From assembly GCA_016868955.1 (NCBI GenBank), contig VGFF01000020.1, positions 1 to 22,666 on the forward strand: a stretch of 22,666 nt of DNA. The letters are read 5' to 3'. The position numbers were made by a program, and so were the translations under genes. The notes under the pieces are model-generated. The model saw nothing but the letters and a program-made list of their open reading frames with translations, was not told the DNA's origin and did no database searches. The first letter of the stretch is position 1, and every line of letters begins with the position of its first letter. The DNA comes from Armatimonadota bacterium. Lineage in GTDB: Bacteria; Sysuimicrobiota; Sysuimicrobiia; Sysuimicrobiales; VGFF01. Shown in pieces: positions 15,777 to 22,666 of this stretch.

Positions 15777-16523
15777 ATGATGGCCACGGCGCTCACGCTC
15801 GCATTCCTACTGTCTGCCGGTACCGCTTGGCTCGCGAACGCGGGGCGCCTCGGCAATGGCCGTGTCTGGCTCGCGTTCGTCGTCGGCGCGGTCGTCGCGT
15901 TCTTCGTCTCGCTCGTCAGCCGGCCGTTCGTTCAGATCGCGGGACAGCTCGGCGGCTGGGAGAGTGAGTCCGTCTTTTTGTACGTCATCAGCTCCAGCGT
16001 CCACGGCTTCATCGCCGAATTGTTCAAGATCACGGCGGCGCTGCTGTTGTTGTCGTCGACGCGCACCGCGTTCGGGCACGGCGAAGGGCTCGGGGCGGCG
16101 ATCGGCGCCGGGGCGGCGTTGAACCCGATCGCCCAGTTCCTGGAGGGGGCGCTGATGATCGCGTCGCTCGGGCTGCCGGGAGGCCAATCGCTGCCGCAAG
16201 GCGTGGGAACTGCGGTGTCGCTGGTGCTGCTGAGCGCGGCGACGACCGGTCTCGGCACGGGCATCTCGGCGCGCGGGCAGTTGCTCGGCGGCATCGCGCT
16301 GACGCTCGCGTTGACGCTCGGCATGGATCCCGGTCTTCGGTTGGTCGCTGATGGCACGGCCGCGGTGATCGCGCGCGTCGCCTTCGCCGTCGCGTTGTTC
16401 GGATGGTTGCTGTGGCGCGGCTCACGCGCTGGCGAAGGCGAGCCGGTGGACGCGCCGATCCTTTCCGTCGCCGCAGCGGAGGCCTCCGACGGGGAGCCCG
16501 AGCCGACCGGCTCCCGCGTCTGA
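15777..16523 (+). CDS. Multi-pass membrane protein, possibly related to PrsW/YhfC-type intramembrane proteases but lacking their motifs
   Basis: The 248-residue protein is very hydrophobic, with about six or seven membrane segments between residues 3 and 217, and then a hydrophilic acidic C-terminal tail (GEGEPVDAPILSV...). A stretch HGFIAELFKITAALLLL is reminiscent of the EExxK motif of PrsW-like proteases, but the first Glu is Ala. The later GAAIGAGAALN lacks the FxxxE motif, so protease activity is not supported. The start is ATG 15777 or the adjacent ATG 15780. An in-frame TAG sits immediately before, and no Shine-Dalgarno site is present within 20 bases. It follows the nucleoside hydrolase after 68 bases, and its stop overlaps the ribosome-binding site of the regulator downstream. 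Function unknown. Confidence 0.7.
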   Translation: MMATALTLAFLLSAGTAWLANAGRLGNGRVWLAFVVGAVVAFFVSLVSRPFVQIAGQLGGWESESVFLYVISSSVHGFIAELFKITAALLLLSSTRTAFGHGEGLGAAIGAGAALNPIAQFLEGALMIASLGLPGGQSLPQGVGTAVSLVLLSAATTGLGTGISARGQLLGGIALTLALTLGMDPGLRLVADGTAAVIARVAFAVALFGWLLWRGSRAGEGEPVDAPILSVAAAEASDGEPEPTGSRV

Positions 16524-16534
16524 GGGAGCCGAGA

Positions 16535-16873
16535 ATGCCCTCGAACCCCAAGCTGCACGATCCACGGGTCGACCACCTCTTCGCCGCCGTGCTGCAGCTG
16601 CGCAGCATCGACGAGTGTTACCTGTTCTTCGAGGATCTGTGCACGGCCAACGAGATCCATGCCCTGGCGCAACGGTTTCGCGTCGCGCAAATGCTCCATG
16701 ACGGCGCGACCTACGACGCGATCGTTCGCGAGACCGGCGCCAGCAGCGCCACGATCAGCCGCGTCAAGCGGTTCCTCGAGTACGGCGCCGACGGCTATCG
16801 CCTCGTCCTGGGTCGTCTCGGCGACGGCGGCAAGCTTCGTCACACCCGCGCCCGAGCCGCCCGTCCCCGTTGA
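16535..16873 (+). CDS. YerC/YecD-type TrpR-family regulator, probable histidine repressor (HisR-like)
   Basis: The 112-residue protein matches the TrpR-like YerC/YecD family: an all-helical N-terminus (HDPRVDHLFAAVLQLRSIDECYLFFEDLCTANEIHALAQRFRVAQML), then a helix-turn-helix (GATYDAIVRETGASSATISRVKRFLEYG, about residues 66-93). In TrpR the equivalent region binds DNA as a dimer and an amino acid is the co-repressor. Comparative work has linked YerC-type proteins (HisR) to histidine biosynthesis control. Here the gene directly precedes hisZ, with a promoter and palindrome between. The start ATG 16535 has GGGAG at 16524-16528, overlapping the stop region of the membrane protein. The stop TGA is itself inside the -35 box of the his promoter. 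Its last ~15 residues are basic and probably disordered. Confidence 0.85.
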   Translation: MPSNPKLHDPRVDHLFAAVLQLRSIDECYLFFEDLCTANEIHALAQRFRVAQMLHDGATYDAIVRETGASSATISRVKRFLEYGADGYRLVLGRLGDGGKLRHTRARAARPR

Positions 16874-16898
16874 CAAACCCCGCCGGCAGCCGCTATCG
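16869..16898 (+). promoter_or_regulatory. Promoter of the his operon
   Basis: A perfect -35 TTGACA (16869-16874) and -10 TATCGT (16893-16898) are 18 bases apart. The -35 includes the stop codon of the upstream regulator gene. The transcription start is expected near 16905, leaving an 84-base leader to hisZ that carries the palindromic operator. Confidence 0.65.
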
Positions 16899-16909
16899 TT
16901 CCCGTTTGA

Positions 16910-16945
16910 GTTCTTCACTACTTTAGCAAGATAAAGTACTGAAGA
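16910..16945 (+). promoter_or_regulatory. Near-perfect palindrome, candidate operator for the TrpR-family regulator
   Basis: The left arm TTCTTCACTACTTTA (16910-16924) is the reverse complement of the right arm TAAAGTACTGAAGAA (16931-16945) with one mismatch in 15 positions. The spacer is GCAAGA. It lies just downstream of the predicted transcription start, so a bound dimer would block initiation or elongation. The arms share GTACT with the E. coli TrpR operator core. It is strikingly AT-rich for this sequence. No T-run follows, so it is not an intrinsic terminator. Confidence 0.75.
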
Positions 16946-16988
16946 AGCGCGGGCGACCACGGGCCCCCGGCGCTCGGAGGAGGATACG

Positions 16989-18260
16989 ATGTCGGCTCGG
17001 CGTCGTCCGCCGCGGTGGCAACAGCTGCCGCGCGGCATGCGCGACTGGAAACCGGCGGATCTGGCGGCGTTGCGATCGCTGGAAGCGGCCCTGCGGGGCG
17101 AGTTCACCCGCTGGGGGTACCGCGAGGTCGCGACGCCGGCGCTCGAGACCTTCGACGCGGTGTCACGCGGCGTCGGTGACGTCGCGCCGGACGCGCTGTT
17201 CAAGGTGCTCGATCGCAGCGGCGAGATCCTCGTGCTGCGGCCGGACATGACCGTGCCGCTGGCCCGCCTCGTGGCGATGGGCGATCCAGCGGACGCCGAT
17301 GCCCGCTATTGCTACTTCGCGTCCGTCTTTCGCGGCCAAGAGCCCACGCGCGGCGGGCAGCGGCAGTTCCATCAGGCTGGTGTGGAACGGATCGGGCGCG
17401 GCGGCCCGGACGCCGACGCGGAGCTGATCGCCCTCGCGGTGGCGGCGCTCGAGATCGCAGGCGGCGGAGACTTCCAGATCGGCATCGGACATGCGGGCTT
17501 CCTGCGCGCCTTGCTCGCGGAATCGGGCTTGGACACCGAGGATCAGCAGACAGCGCAGAGCCTGCTCATCCGCCGCGACTTCGTGACGCTGCGCGCGCTG
17601 CTCGCCGAGAGCCCGCCGCCGATCGCCGATCTGGTCCTGGCGTTGCCGGAGCTGCGCGGCGAAGCGGCGTTGCGCCGCGCAGCGGCAGTGCCGGCGGCGG
17701 CGGTGTCTCTGGCGGAATTGCGCGAGGTCGTCGAAGCGCTCGCGGCCTACGCGGTCGCGGACCGCGTCGAGATCGATCTCGGGTTGATTCGCGACTTCGA
17801 CTACTACAGCGGCGTCGTGTTCGAGGGCTACGCGCGCGGTCACGGCTTGACGTTGCTAGGCGGCGGACGATACGACGGCTTGCTTTCGCGGTTCGAGCGC
17901 GCGCTGCCGGCGATCGGATTCGCGATCGAGACGGAGCGCGTTCTCGCCTGGCGTGGTGCGGATGGTTTCGCGTCGGCGCCGCTGCGCGTCGCCTACACGG
18001 CGTCGCGGCGGCGCGATGCGCTACTGGTGACGCGTAGTCTGCGCGCGCGGGGGCACGCGGTCGCCGCCGATCCGATCGCGCCGCAGACGACGCTCGGCGA
18101 GGGCTCCTTGATCCTCGACGACGGGGGCGCGTCCCGCGTCGATGCCACGGGGGCGCGACGTCCCGTCGACGATGCCACCTGGCGAGATCCCGGCGCGCTG
18201 GCCGCGGCACTGTCCCTGGAACCCGCGGACGCAAACGAGGTGCGTGCATCGAACCGTTGA
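16989..18260 (+). CDS. hisZ: ATP phosphoribosyltransferase regulatory subunit HisZ
   Basis: The 423-residue protein is a HisRS-like paralogue lacking aminoacylation function, which pairs with short-form HisG. It has the class II synthetase motif-2-like RYCYFASVFRGQEPTRGGQRQFHQAGVE region and the motif FDYYSGVVFEGYARG, then a short C-terminal part without the anticodon-binding domain of true HisRS. HisZ is required for catalytic activity and histidine feedback of the HisG short form. The ATG has GGAGGAGGA at 16976-16984. It is first in the operon and overlaps hisG (TTGA). The C-terminal ~60 residues (after about 365) are loosely conserved. Confidence 0.93.
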   Translation: MSARRRPPRWQQLPRGMRDWKPADLAALRSLEAALRGEFTRWGYREVATPALETFDAVSRGVGDVAPDALFKVLDRSGEILVLRPDMTVPLARLVAMGDPADADARYCYFASVFRGQEPTRGGQRQFHQAGVERIGRGGPDADAELIALAVAALEIAGGGDFQIGIGHAGFLRALLAESGLDTEDQQTAQSLLIRRDFVTLRALLAESPPPIADLVLALPELRGEAALRRAAAVPAAAVSLAELREVVEALAAYAVADRVEIDLGLIRDFDYYSGVVFEGYARGHGLTLLGGGRYDGLLSRFERALPAIGFAIETERVLAWRGADGFASAPLRVAYTASRRRDALLVTRSLRARGHAVAADPIAPQTTLGEGSLILDDGGASRVDATGARRPVDDATWRDPGALAAALSLEPADANEVRASNR

Positions 18261-18898
18261 CGATCGCCGTCCCCTCGGGGCGCCTGCAGAAGGAGAGTCT
18301 CGATCTCCTGCGCGTCGCCGGCTTCGCCGGCGACGTCACCGCCGGAAGCCGCAGCCTTCTGCTGACGTGGTCCGATTTGGCGACCTCTGTGCTCATCGCC
18401 AAGCCCGTTGACCTGTTGACGTACGTCGAACGCGGCGCCGCCGATTGCGGAATCATCGGCAAGGACGTGCTCCTCGAGCAGCGACATGACGTCTACGAGC
18501 TCGTCGACCTCGGCTTCGGTCCCTGCCGCGGCGTCATCGCGTTCCCGGCCGCGCGCGCCGGCGCCTGGCGCGAGGCGGGGCATCACTTTCGGATCGCCAC
18601 CAAGTATCCGCGCCTGACGGAGCAGTTCTTCGCCGATCGCGGTCAACCGGTGGAGGTCATCGAGATGTGGGGTTCGGTCGAGCTCTCGCCGCGCGCGGGG
18701 CTGGCCGACGGCATCCTCGACCTCGTGATGTCGGGCGAGACGTTGCGCGCGAACAAGCTCGTCGAGGTCGAGGAGGTCTTCGTCTCGACGGCGCGGCTCG
18801 TCGTCAATCACGTCAGTCTGCGCGCGAAGAGCGCGCGCGTGCAGGCGTTGCTCGCCGGCGCGCAGGCGGCAGCCCTGGCCGGCGGCGGACGGTCATGA
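18257..18898 (+). CDS. hisG: ATP phosphoribosyltransferase, catalytic subunit (short form)
   Basis: At 213 residues it is the short HisG type without the C-terminal regulatory ACT-like domain, matching the adjacent hisZ. It catalyses the first step of histidine biosynthesis, ATP plus PRPP to phosphoribosyl-ATP. Characteristic stretches are TIAVPSGRLQKESLDLL at the start, ERGAADCGIIGKDVL, IATKYPRLTEQFF, EMWGSVELSPRAGLADGILDLVMSGETLRANKL. The start is a TTG overlapping the hisZ stop (TTGA). No ATG or GTG in the same frame lies between the hisZ end and this point. Translation is probably coupled to hisZ. Confidence 0.95.
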   Translation: MTIAVPSGRLQKESLDLLRVAGFAGDVTAGSRSLLLTWSDLATSVLIAKPVDLLTYVERGAADCGIIGKDVLLEQRHDVYELVDLGFGPCRGVIAFPAARAGAWREAGHHFRIATKYPRLTEQFFADRGQPVEVIEMWGSVELSPRAGLADGILDLVMSGETLRANKLVEVEEVFVSTARLVVNHVSLRAKSARVQALLAGAQAAALAGGGRS

Positions 18899-20217
18899 AC
18901 GTCGTCCACCTCCGCGAGGTCCCACCGCAGCGGCTGCGCCGCGTCCTCGACCGGTCGCGCGCCGACGTGTTCGATGCGCAGCGGCAGCGGGAGATGGCGG
19001 CGCTGCTCGATGACGTGGCGCGGCGCGGGGACGAAGCGGTCGTCGAAGCGACGGCACGGTTCGACGGCGCCGCGGTGCCCGTCGATCGCTTGCTCGTGTC
19101 GCCGAAGGAGCTTCGCGATGCACGCGATGCGATCGACGACGGCGTCGCGGCGGCGCTGCGCCAGTCCATCCTGCGGGCGCGCCGGTATCACGAGTGGCTG
19201 CGCCCGCGCGAGCTGTCGATCGAGGAGCTGGAGCCCGGGTTGCGCGCGGGCGTCCGGTTCTCTCCGGTCGCGTCGGTCGGCGCCTATGTCCCCGCCGGCA
19301 AGGGCAGCTTTCCGTCGACCGTCGCGACTATGATCACCCCGGCTGTCGTCGCGGGCGTGCCGGAGATCTCGGTCGTCGTGCCGCCGCGGCCCGATGGAAC
19401 CGTCGATCCCGCCGTGCTGTACGCGGTCGACCAGCTCGGGCTCGATCGCGTTTACCGCGCGAATGGGCCGGCGGCGATCGCGGCGCTGGCCGTGGGAACG
19501 GCGACGTTTCCGCGCGTCGACACGATCGTCGGGCCGGGCAACCCCTACGTCGCCGCGATGCAGATCCAAGCGCAGACGCGCGGCGTTCGCATGCTGGCGA
19601 TGCTTGGCCCGACGGAGGCGCTCGTGCTCGCGGACGCGGACGCCGCCCCCGACCTCGTCGCGCTCGATCTTCTCGCGGAAGCCGAGCACGGCAGCGACTC
19701 CGCGTCGCTGCTCGTGACGCCGTCGGGGGCGCTGGCGGCCGCCGTCGCCGACCGTCTGGCGGACCTGCTGTCGAAGCTTCCCGAGCCGCGCCGGACCTAC
19801 GCGCGCGACGCACTGACCAATCTTGGCGGATTGTTCGTCACAGACGAGCTCGACGAGGCGATCGCGTTCGCGAACGCCTACGCGGCCGAGCACGTAATGC
19901 TCCACTTGCGCGACCCCTGGGCGGTCGCGTCGCGGATCGTCCACGCCGGCGAGATCCTAGTCGGGCCTCACGCGACGTTCTCCACCGGCAACTACGCGAT
20001 CGGCGTGCCGGCGTGCCTGCCGACGGGCGGCGCGGCGCGCCGCGACGGCGGCGTCACCGTGCTGACGTTCTTGAAGGCAACGTCGATCGCGGCGCTCGAT
20101 CGCGAGGCGTTGGTCCGCCTGCGCCCGGTCGTGGAGAACCTCGGACGATATGAAGGTTTCCCTGCCCACGTCATGGCCGTCCGCGATCGGCCGGGCACGG
20201 TTTCGGGGGGCTCGTAA
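18895..20217 (+). CDS. hisD: Histidinol dehydrogenase with altered zinc and active-site residues
   Basis: The 440-residue protein has the HisD fold and order: GAYVPAGKGSFPSTVATMITPA (NAD site region), IVGPGNPYVAAM, LGPTEALVLAD, AEAEHGSDSASLLVT, AYAAEHV, and a C-terminal GFPAHVMAVRDR. It would oxidise L-histidinol to L-histidine in two NAD+ steps. Aligned by eye with E. coli HisD, the acid/base pair Glu326-His327 is kept as E332-H333, and the zinc ligands His262 and His419 as H265 and H425. However, ligand Gln259 is E262 and ligand Asp360 is N366 (TGNY for GDY). The substrate-site His367 is A373 (GVPA for the usual x-x-N-H). It sits inside the his operon, overlapping hisG by ATGA, so it is probably the working enzyme of a divergent HisD subtype. 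A HisD-like dehydrogenase for another substrate is the alternative. Confidence 0.85.
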   Translation: MNVVHLREVPPQRLRRVLDRSRADVFDAQRQREMAALLDDVARRGDEAVVEATARFDGAAVPVDRLLVSPKELRDARDAIDDGVAAALRQSILRARRYHEWLRPRELSIEELEPGLRAGVRFSPVASVGAYVPAGKGSFPSTVATMITPAVVAGVPEISVVVPPRPDGTVDPAVLYAVDQLGLDRVYRANGPAAIAALAVGTATFPRVDTIVGPGNPYVAAMQIQAQTRGVRMLAMLGPTEALVLADADAAPDLVALDLLAEAEHGSDSASLLVTPSGALAAAVADRLADLLSKLPEPRRTYARDALTNLGGLFVTDELDEAIAFANAYAAEHVMLHLRDPWAVASRIVHAGEILVGPHATFSTGNYAIGVPACLPTGGAARRDGGVTVLTFLKATSIAALDREALVRLRPVVENLGRYEGFPAHVMAVRDRPGTVSGGS

Positions 20218-20240
20218 ATGCCCACTGCCTGGAGGCTGCC

Positions 20241-21299
20241 GTGACGCCGACGCCCAGCGCGGAGATCGGCGCGCTTTCGCCGTACCGGCTGAAGCGTGAA
20301 GACGTTCCCGTGAAGCTCAATCAGAACGAGTCGCCGCTGGACCTGCCATCGGAGGTCAAGCGCGAGATCTTGGGGCGCCTCGGAGAGGCGCCGTGGAACC
20401 GCTATCCGGAGGTGCGCGCGCAGGCCTTGCGAGCTTCGCTGGCGGCGTTGTGCGGCGTCGCCGACGACCGCGTCCTCGTGACCAATGGCTCTAACGAGGC
20501 GATCCTCGTGCTCGCGCAGGCGTACGCGGCCGGTGGAACAGTCGTCGTCGCGAAGCCGAGCTATTCGATGTCCCGCCCGCTCGCGGTCACGGGCGGCGCG
20601 CGCGTCGTCGAGGTTCCGCTCGCCGACGGGTTCGCGCTCGACGTCGACGCGATGCGCGCCGCCGCCACTGAGCACCACGCGGCGATGATCCTCGTCGCGT
20701 CGCCGAACAATCCGACCGGCAATCGCTTTCCCAACGACGCAATGGCGCGATTGGCGCGCGGATTCGGCGGGCTCGTCGTCGTCGACGAGGCGTATTGGGG
20801 GTTCCATCCCGAGACGCCGCTTTCGTTGTTGGACGGCGCAAGCAACGTCGCCGTCGTGCGCACGGGCTCGAAGGCGTTCGGGCTCGCCGCGGCGCGCGTC
20901 GGCTGGATCGTTGCCTCGGCCGCGATCGTCGATATCCTCGACCGAGCGGCGCTCCCATACAACGTCGGCCTGTTCGCGCAGGTGGCCAGCGAGGTTATGA
21001 CGGCGCGTCGCGACCTCGTCGCCGCGCGCATCGTCGAGGTTCTCCGTGAGCGGGAGCGCGTCGCCGCCGGCTTGCGCGCGCTCGGGGTGACCGTCTACCC
21101 CAGCGAAGCGAACTTCCTCTTGATGGAGCTCGCCGACCCGCGCGAGACGTTTCTCCGGCTCGTCGAGCACGGCGTGCTCGTCCGCGACGTCACGTCGTAT
21201 TGGTCGCTGGAGAAGTGCCTGCGCGTAACGGTCGGAACCACCGAAGAGAACGACCGATTCCTGGCGGCGATGCGGGCGGCGCTGGAGGTGCCGGCATGA
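20241..21299 (+). CDS. hisC: Histidinol-phosphate aminotransferase
   Basis: The 352-residue fold-type I PLP aminotransferase begins at GTG 20241 with GGAGG at 20231-20235, 23 bases after hisD. Recognisable elements are KLNQNESPLDLPSEV, WNRYPEV, TNGSNEAI, ASPNNPTGN, VVVDEAYWGF and GSKAFGLAAARVGW, where the Lys binds PLP. HisC transfers the amino group from glutamate to imidazole-acetol phosphate, the seventh step in the pathway. The short length is normal for HisC. It overlaps hisB by ATGA. Confidence 0.95.
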   Translation: MTPTPSAEIGALSPYRLKREDVPVKLNQNESPLDLPSEVKREILGRLGEAPWNRYPEVRAQALRASLAALCGVADDRVLVTNGSNEAILVLAQAYAAGGTVVVAKPSYSMSRPLAVTGGARVVEVPLADGFALDVDAMRAAATEHHAAMILVASPNNPTGNRFPNDAMARLARGFGGLVVVDEAYWGFHPETPLSLLDGASNVAVVRTGSKAFGLAAARVGWIVASAAIVDILDRAALPYNVGLFAQVASEVMTARRDLVAARIVEVLRERERVAAGLRALGVTVYPSEANFLLMELADPRETFLRLVEHGVLVRDVTSYWSLEKCLRVTVGTTEENDRFLAAMRAALEVPA

Positions 21300-21874
21300 G
21301 GCGCGCTGCGCTTGAACGCGAGACGACCGAGACGCGCGTGCGCGTCGCGCTCGACCTCGACGGCCGCGGCGCCTGCGACGCGCGCAGCGGCGTGCCGTTC
21401 CTCGATCACATGCTGGCGCAACTCGCCCGTCACAGCGGATTCGACGTCACGGTCGCCGCCGACGGTGACGTCGCCGTCGACGCGCACCACACGGTCGAGG
21501 ACGTTGGCATCGTCCTCGGGACGGCGTTCCGGCAGGCGCTCGGCGACGCGCACGGCATCGCCCGTTTCGCCAGTCTGCACGCGCCGATGGACGACGCGCT
21601 CGTTCTCTGCGCCCTGGACGTCAGCGGGCGGCCCTATCTCCACTTCGACGTGGCGCTGCGCACGCCGACGATCGGAACTTTCCCCGCCGAGCTGCTCGAG
21701 GAATTCTTCCGCGCCTTCGCGACGCACGCGCGCGTGACGCTTCATGTCGTCGGCGTTCACGGACGCAACAGCCACCACTTGGCGGAAGCATCGTTCAAGG
21801 GATTGGCCGTTGCGCTCGGGCGCGCGGTGCGGCTCGAAAGCAGCGTCTTGCCGTCGACGAAGGGCACGTTGTAG
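21296..21874 (+). CDS. hisB: Imidazoleglycerol-phosphate dehydratase
   Basis: The 192-residue, monofunctional enzyme carries the family metal motifs HHTVED and NSHHLAEASFKG and the C-terminal STKGTL. It dehydrates imidazole-glycerol phosphate to imidazole-acetol phosphate in the cytoplasm. Other landmarks are FLDHMLAQLARHSGFDVTV and APMDDAL, where most members have MDEAL. The phosphatase domain found in enterobacterial HisB is absent, so histidinol phosphate must be dephosphorylated by an enzyme encoded elsewhere; no hisN candidate is in this window. It ends with TAG, overlapped by the hisH GTG start (TAGTG). Confidence 0.95.
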   Translation: MRRAALERETTETRVRVALDLDGRGACDARSGVPFLDHMLAQLARHSGFDVTVAADGDVAVDAHHTVEDVGIVLGTAFRQALGDAHGIARFASLHAPMDDALVLCALDVSGRPYLHFDVALRTPTIGTFPAELLEEFFRAFATHARVTLHVVGVHGRNSHHLAEASFKGLAVALGRAVRLESSVLPSTKGTL

Positions 21875-22497
21875 TGCGCGCCGTCATAGTCGATTACGGC
21901 GCGGGAAACTTGCGCAGCGTCGATCTCGCGCTGGCGCGCGCCGGATTCGAGACGGCGCTGACGGTCTCGCCGGAGGGTCTCGCCGGCGCCGACGTCGTAG
22001 TCCTCCCCGGCGTCGGCGCGTTCAGACCGGCGGCGACGCGGTTGCGCGCCGCGGGCTTCTTCGACGCGCTACCGGCGCTCGTCGATCGCGGTGGATGGCT
22101 GCTCGGCTTGTGCCTCGGCATGCAGCTGCTCTTCGAGCGCAGCGACGAGGACGGCGATCACGAGGGACTTCACCTGCTGCATGGAGATGTCACGCGCTTG
22201 CCGGCCGGCGGCAAGGTGCCGCACATGGGATGGAACGAGCTGGAAGTCGGCGCCGCGTCGCCGATTGCCGCCGGGCTCGCGCCCGCCGCGCATGCCTACT
22301 TCGTGCACTCTTACTACGCGCGCGCCGATGCCGCCGACGTGATCGCCTGGACGAGCTACAGCGTCCGTTTTCCCGCGATTGTCGCGCGGGGGCGCGTCGT
22401 CGGCTTCCAATTCCATCCGGAGAAGAGCGCTGACGTCGGCGCCGCGCTGCTGCTCGGATTCGCGCGCTTCGTCGCGGCGGCGCGCGTCCGGCGATGA
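21874..22497 (+). CDS. hisH: Imidazole glycerol phosphate synthase subunit HisH (glutamine amidotransferase)
   Basis: The 207-residue protein is a class I glutamine amidotransferase. The nucleophile Cys lies in GLCLGMQLLFERS, and the catalytic His and Glu in FQFHPEKS. It begins VIVDYGAGNLRSV, typical of HisH, with VLPGVGAF for the oxyanion region. It releases ammonia for HisF, which must be encoded to the right of the window. The GTG start overlaps the hisB TAG by one base, and its stop overlaps the hisA ATG, both signs of coupling. Confidence 0.95.
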   Translation: MRAVIVDYGAGNLRSVDLALARAGFETALTVSPEGLAGADVVVLPGVGAFRPAATRLRAAGFFDALPALVDRGGWLLGLCLGMQLLFERSDEDGDHEGLHLLHGDVTRLPAGGKVPHMGWNELEVGAASPIAAGLAPAAHAYFVHSYYARADAADVIAWTSYSVRFPAIVARGRVVGFQFHPEKSADVGAALLLGFARFVAAARVRR

Positions 22498-22666
22498 TCC
22501 TGTATCCCGCGATCGATCTGCTCGGCGGCCGCGTCGTGCGGCTGCGGCAAGGCGACTACGCGCAAGCCACGACCTACGAGGACGACCCGGCGGCCGCGGC
22601 GCGCCGCTGGGTCGACGAGGGCGCGGTTTGGATCCACGTCGTCGATCTCGACGGCGCGCGCGCGGG
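22494..22666 (+). CDS. hisA: ProFAR isomerase HisA, 5' part (cut by window end)
   Basis: The 57 visible codons begin MILYPAIDLLGGRVVRLRQGDY and reach VVDLDGARA, the HisA TIM-barrel start with the catalytic Asp in PAIDL. HisA isomerises ProFAR to PRFAR in the fourth pathway step. The ATG overlaps the hisH stop (ATGA), continuing the operon. The protein continues past 22666; hisF and hisI/E would be expected beyond. Confidence 0.93.
   Translation, partial: MILYPAIDLLGGRVVRLRQGDYAQATTYEDDPAAAARRWVDEGAVWIHVVDLDGARA

Noticed and set aside
16910..16945. Intrinsic terminator of the yerC transcript
   Set aside because: The palindrome is AT-rich and not followed by a T-run; its place just after a promoter and before hisZ fits an operator better.
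15932..17248. 438-codon minus-strand frame across the membrane protein, yerC and hisZ start
   Set aside because: It crosses three supported genes and a promoter/operator, and has low-complexity Arg/Ser/Ala composition and no recognisable motif.

Overview
This is a high-GC bacterial chromosome segment from the interior of a genome. Genes are densely packed, often with ATGA-type stop/start overlaps, and use GTG and TTG starts as well as ATG. The mix of features (a Met T-box leader, short-form HisG with HisZ, a TrpR-family YerC-like regulator, a CDGSH protein, and a PDO-like thioredoxin with a TGA codon in its active site) suggests an uncultivated terrabacterial lineage. Eremiobacterota/Vulcanimicrobiota or a relative is my guess, but the assignment is inference and weak.

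Region 1 (1-556): the C-terminal end of a thioredoxin-fold protein. An in-frame TGA sits exactly where the first Cys of the CxxC redox motif is expected, and a SECIS-like hairpin follows it. A tRNA-Leu(CAG) on the minus strand overlaps the 3' end of this gene. Region 2 (557-8533): a co-directional housekeeping run. It holds an MrfA/YprA-like DUF1998 helicase (frameshifted near its N-terminus), rsmI, a DUF2007-type protein, metG behind a promoter plus Met T-box riboswitch and terminator, tatD, an exported M48 metallopeptidase, and tRNA-Arg(CCG).

Region 3 (8534-13207) is accessory in character. It contains a globin-coupled chemoreceptor pseudogene with two in-frame TAG codons and eroded signalling residues, a small unknown gene on the minus strand, a secreted TPR protein, a baeRF/host-attachment-like protein, a CDGSH iron-sulfur protein with an intrinsic terminator, and a CapA-like exported phosphoesterase. 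Region 4 (13238-16523): an MFS transporter on the minus strand (apparently leaderless), diverging from a nucleoside hydrolase with an acidic tail, which is followed by a multi-pass membrane protein.

Region 5 (16535-22666): a histidine biosynthesis locus. A yerC/hisR-type TrpR-family regulator is followed by a sigma70-like promoter. Just downstream of that lies a 36-bp near-perfect palindrome, the probable operator. Then come hisZ-hisG-hisD-hisC-hisB-hisH-hisA, mostly overlapping by a few bases, with hisA cut by the window end. HisZ and HisG form the two-part ATP phosphoribosyltransferase. HisB, HisC and HisD cover the later steps, and HisH and HisA the middle ones. HisD lacks several canonical zinc and active-site residues.

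The most interesting signals are the probable selenocysteine thioredoxin at the left edge, the palindromic operator in front of the his operon, the variant HisD, the Met T-box and the decayed globin-coupled sensor. Three reading-frame disruptions in one window (TGA, a G-run frameshift, two TAGs) also mean that assembly or sequencing error should be excluded first.
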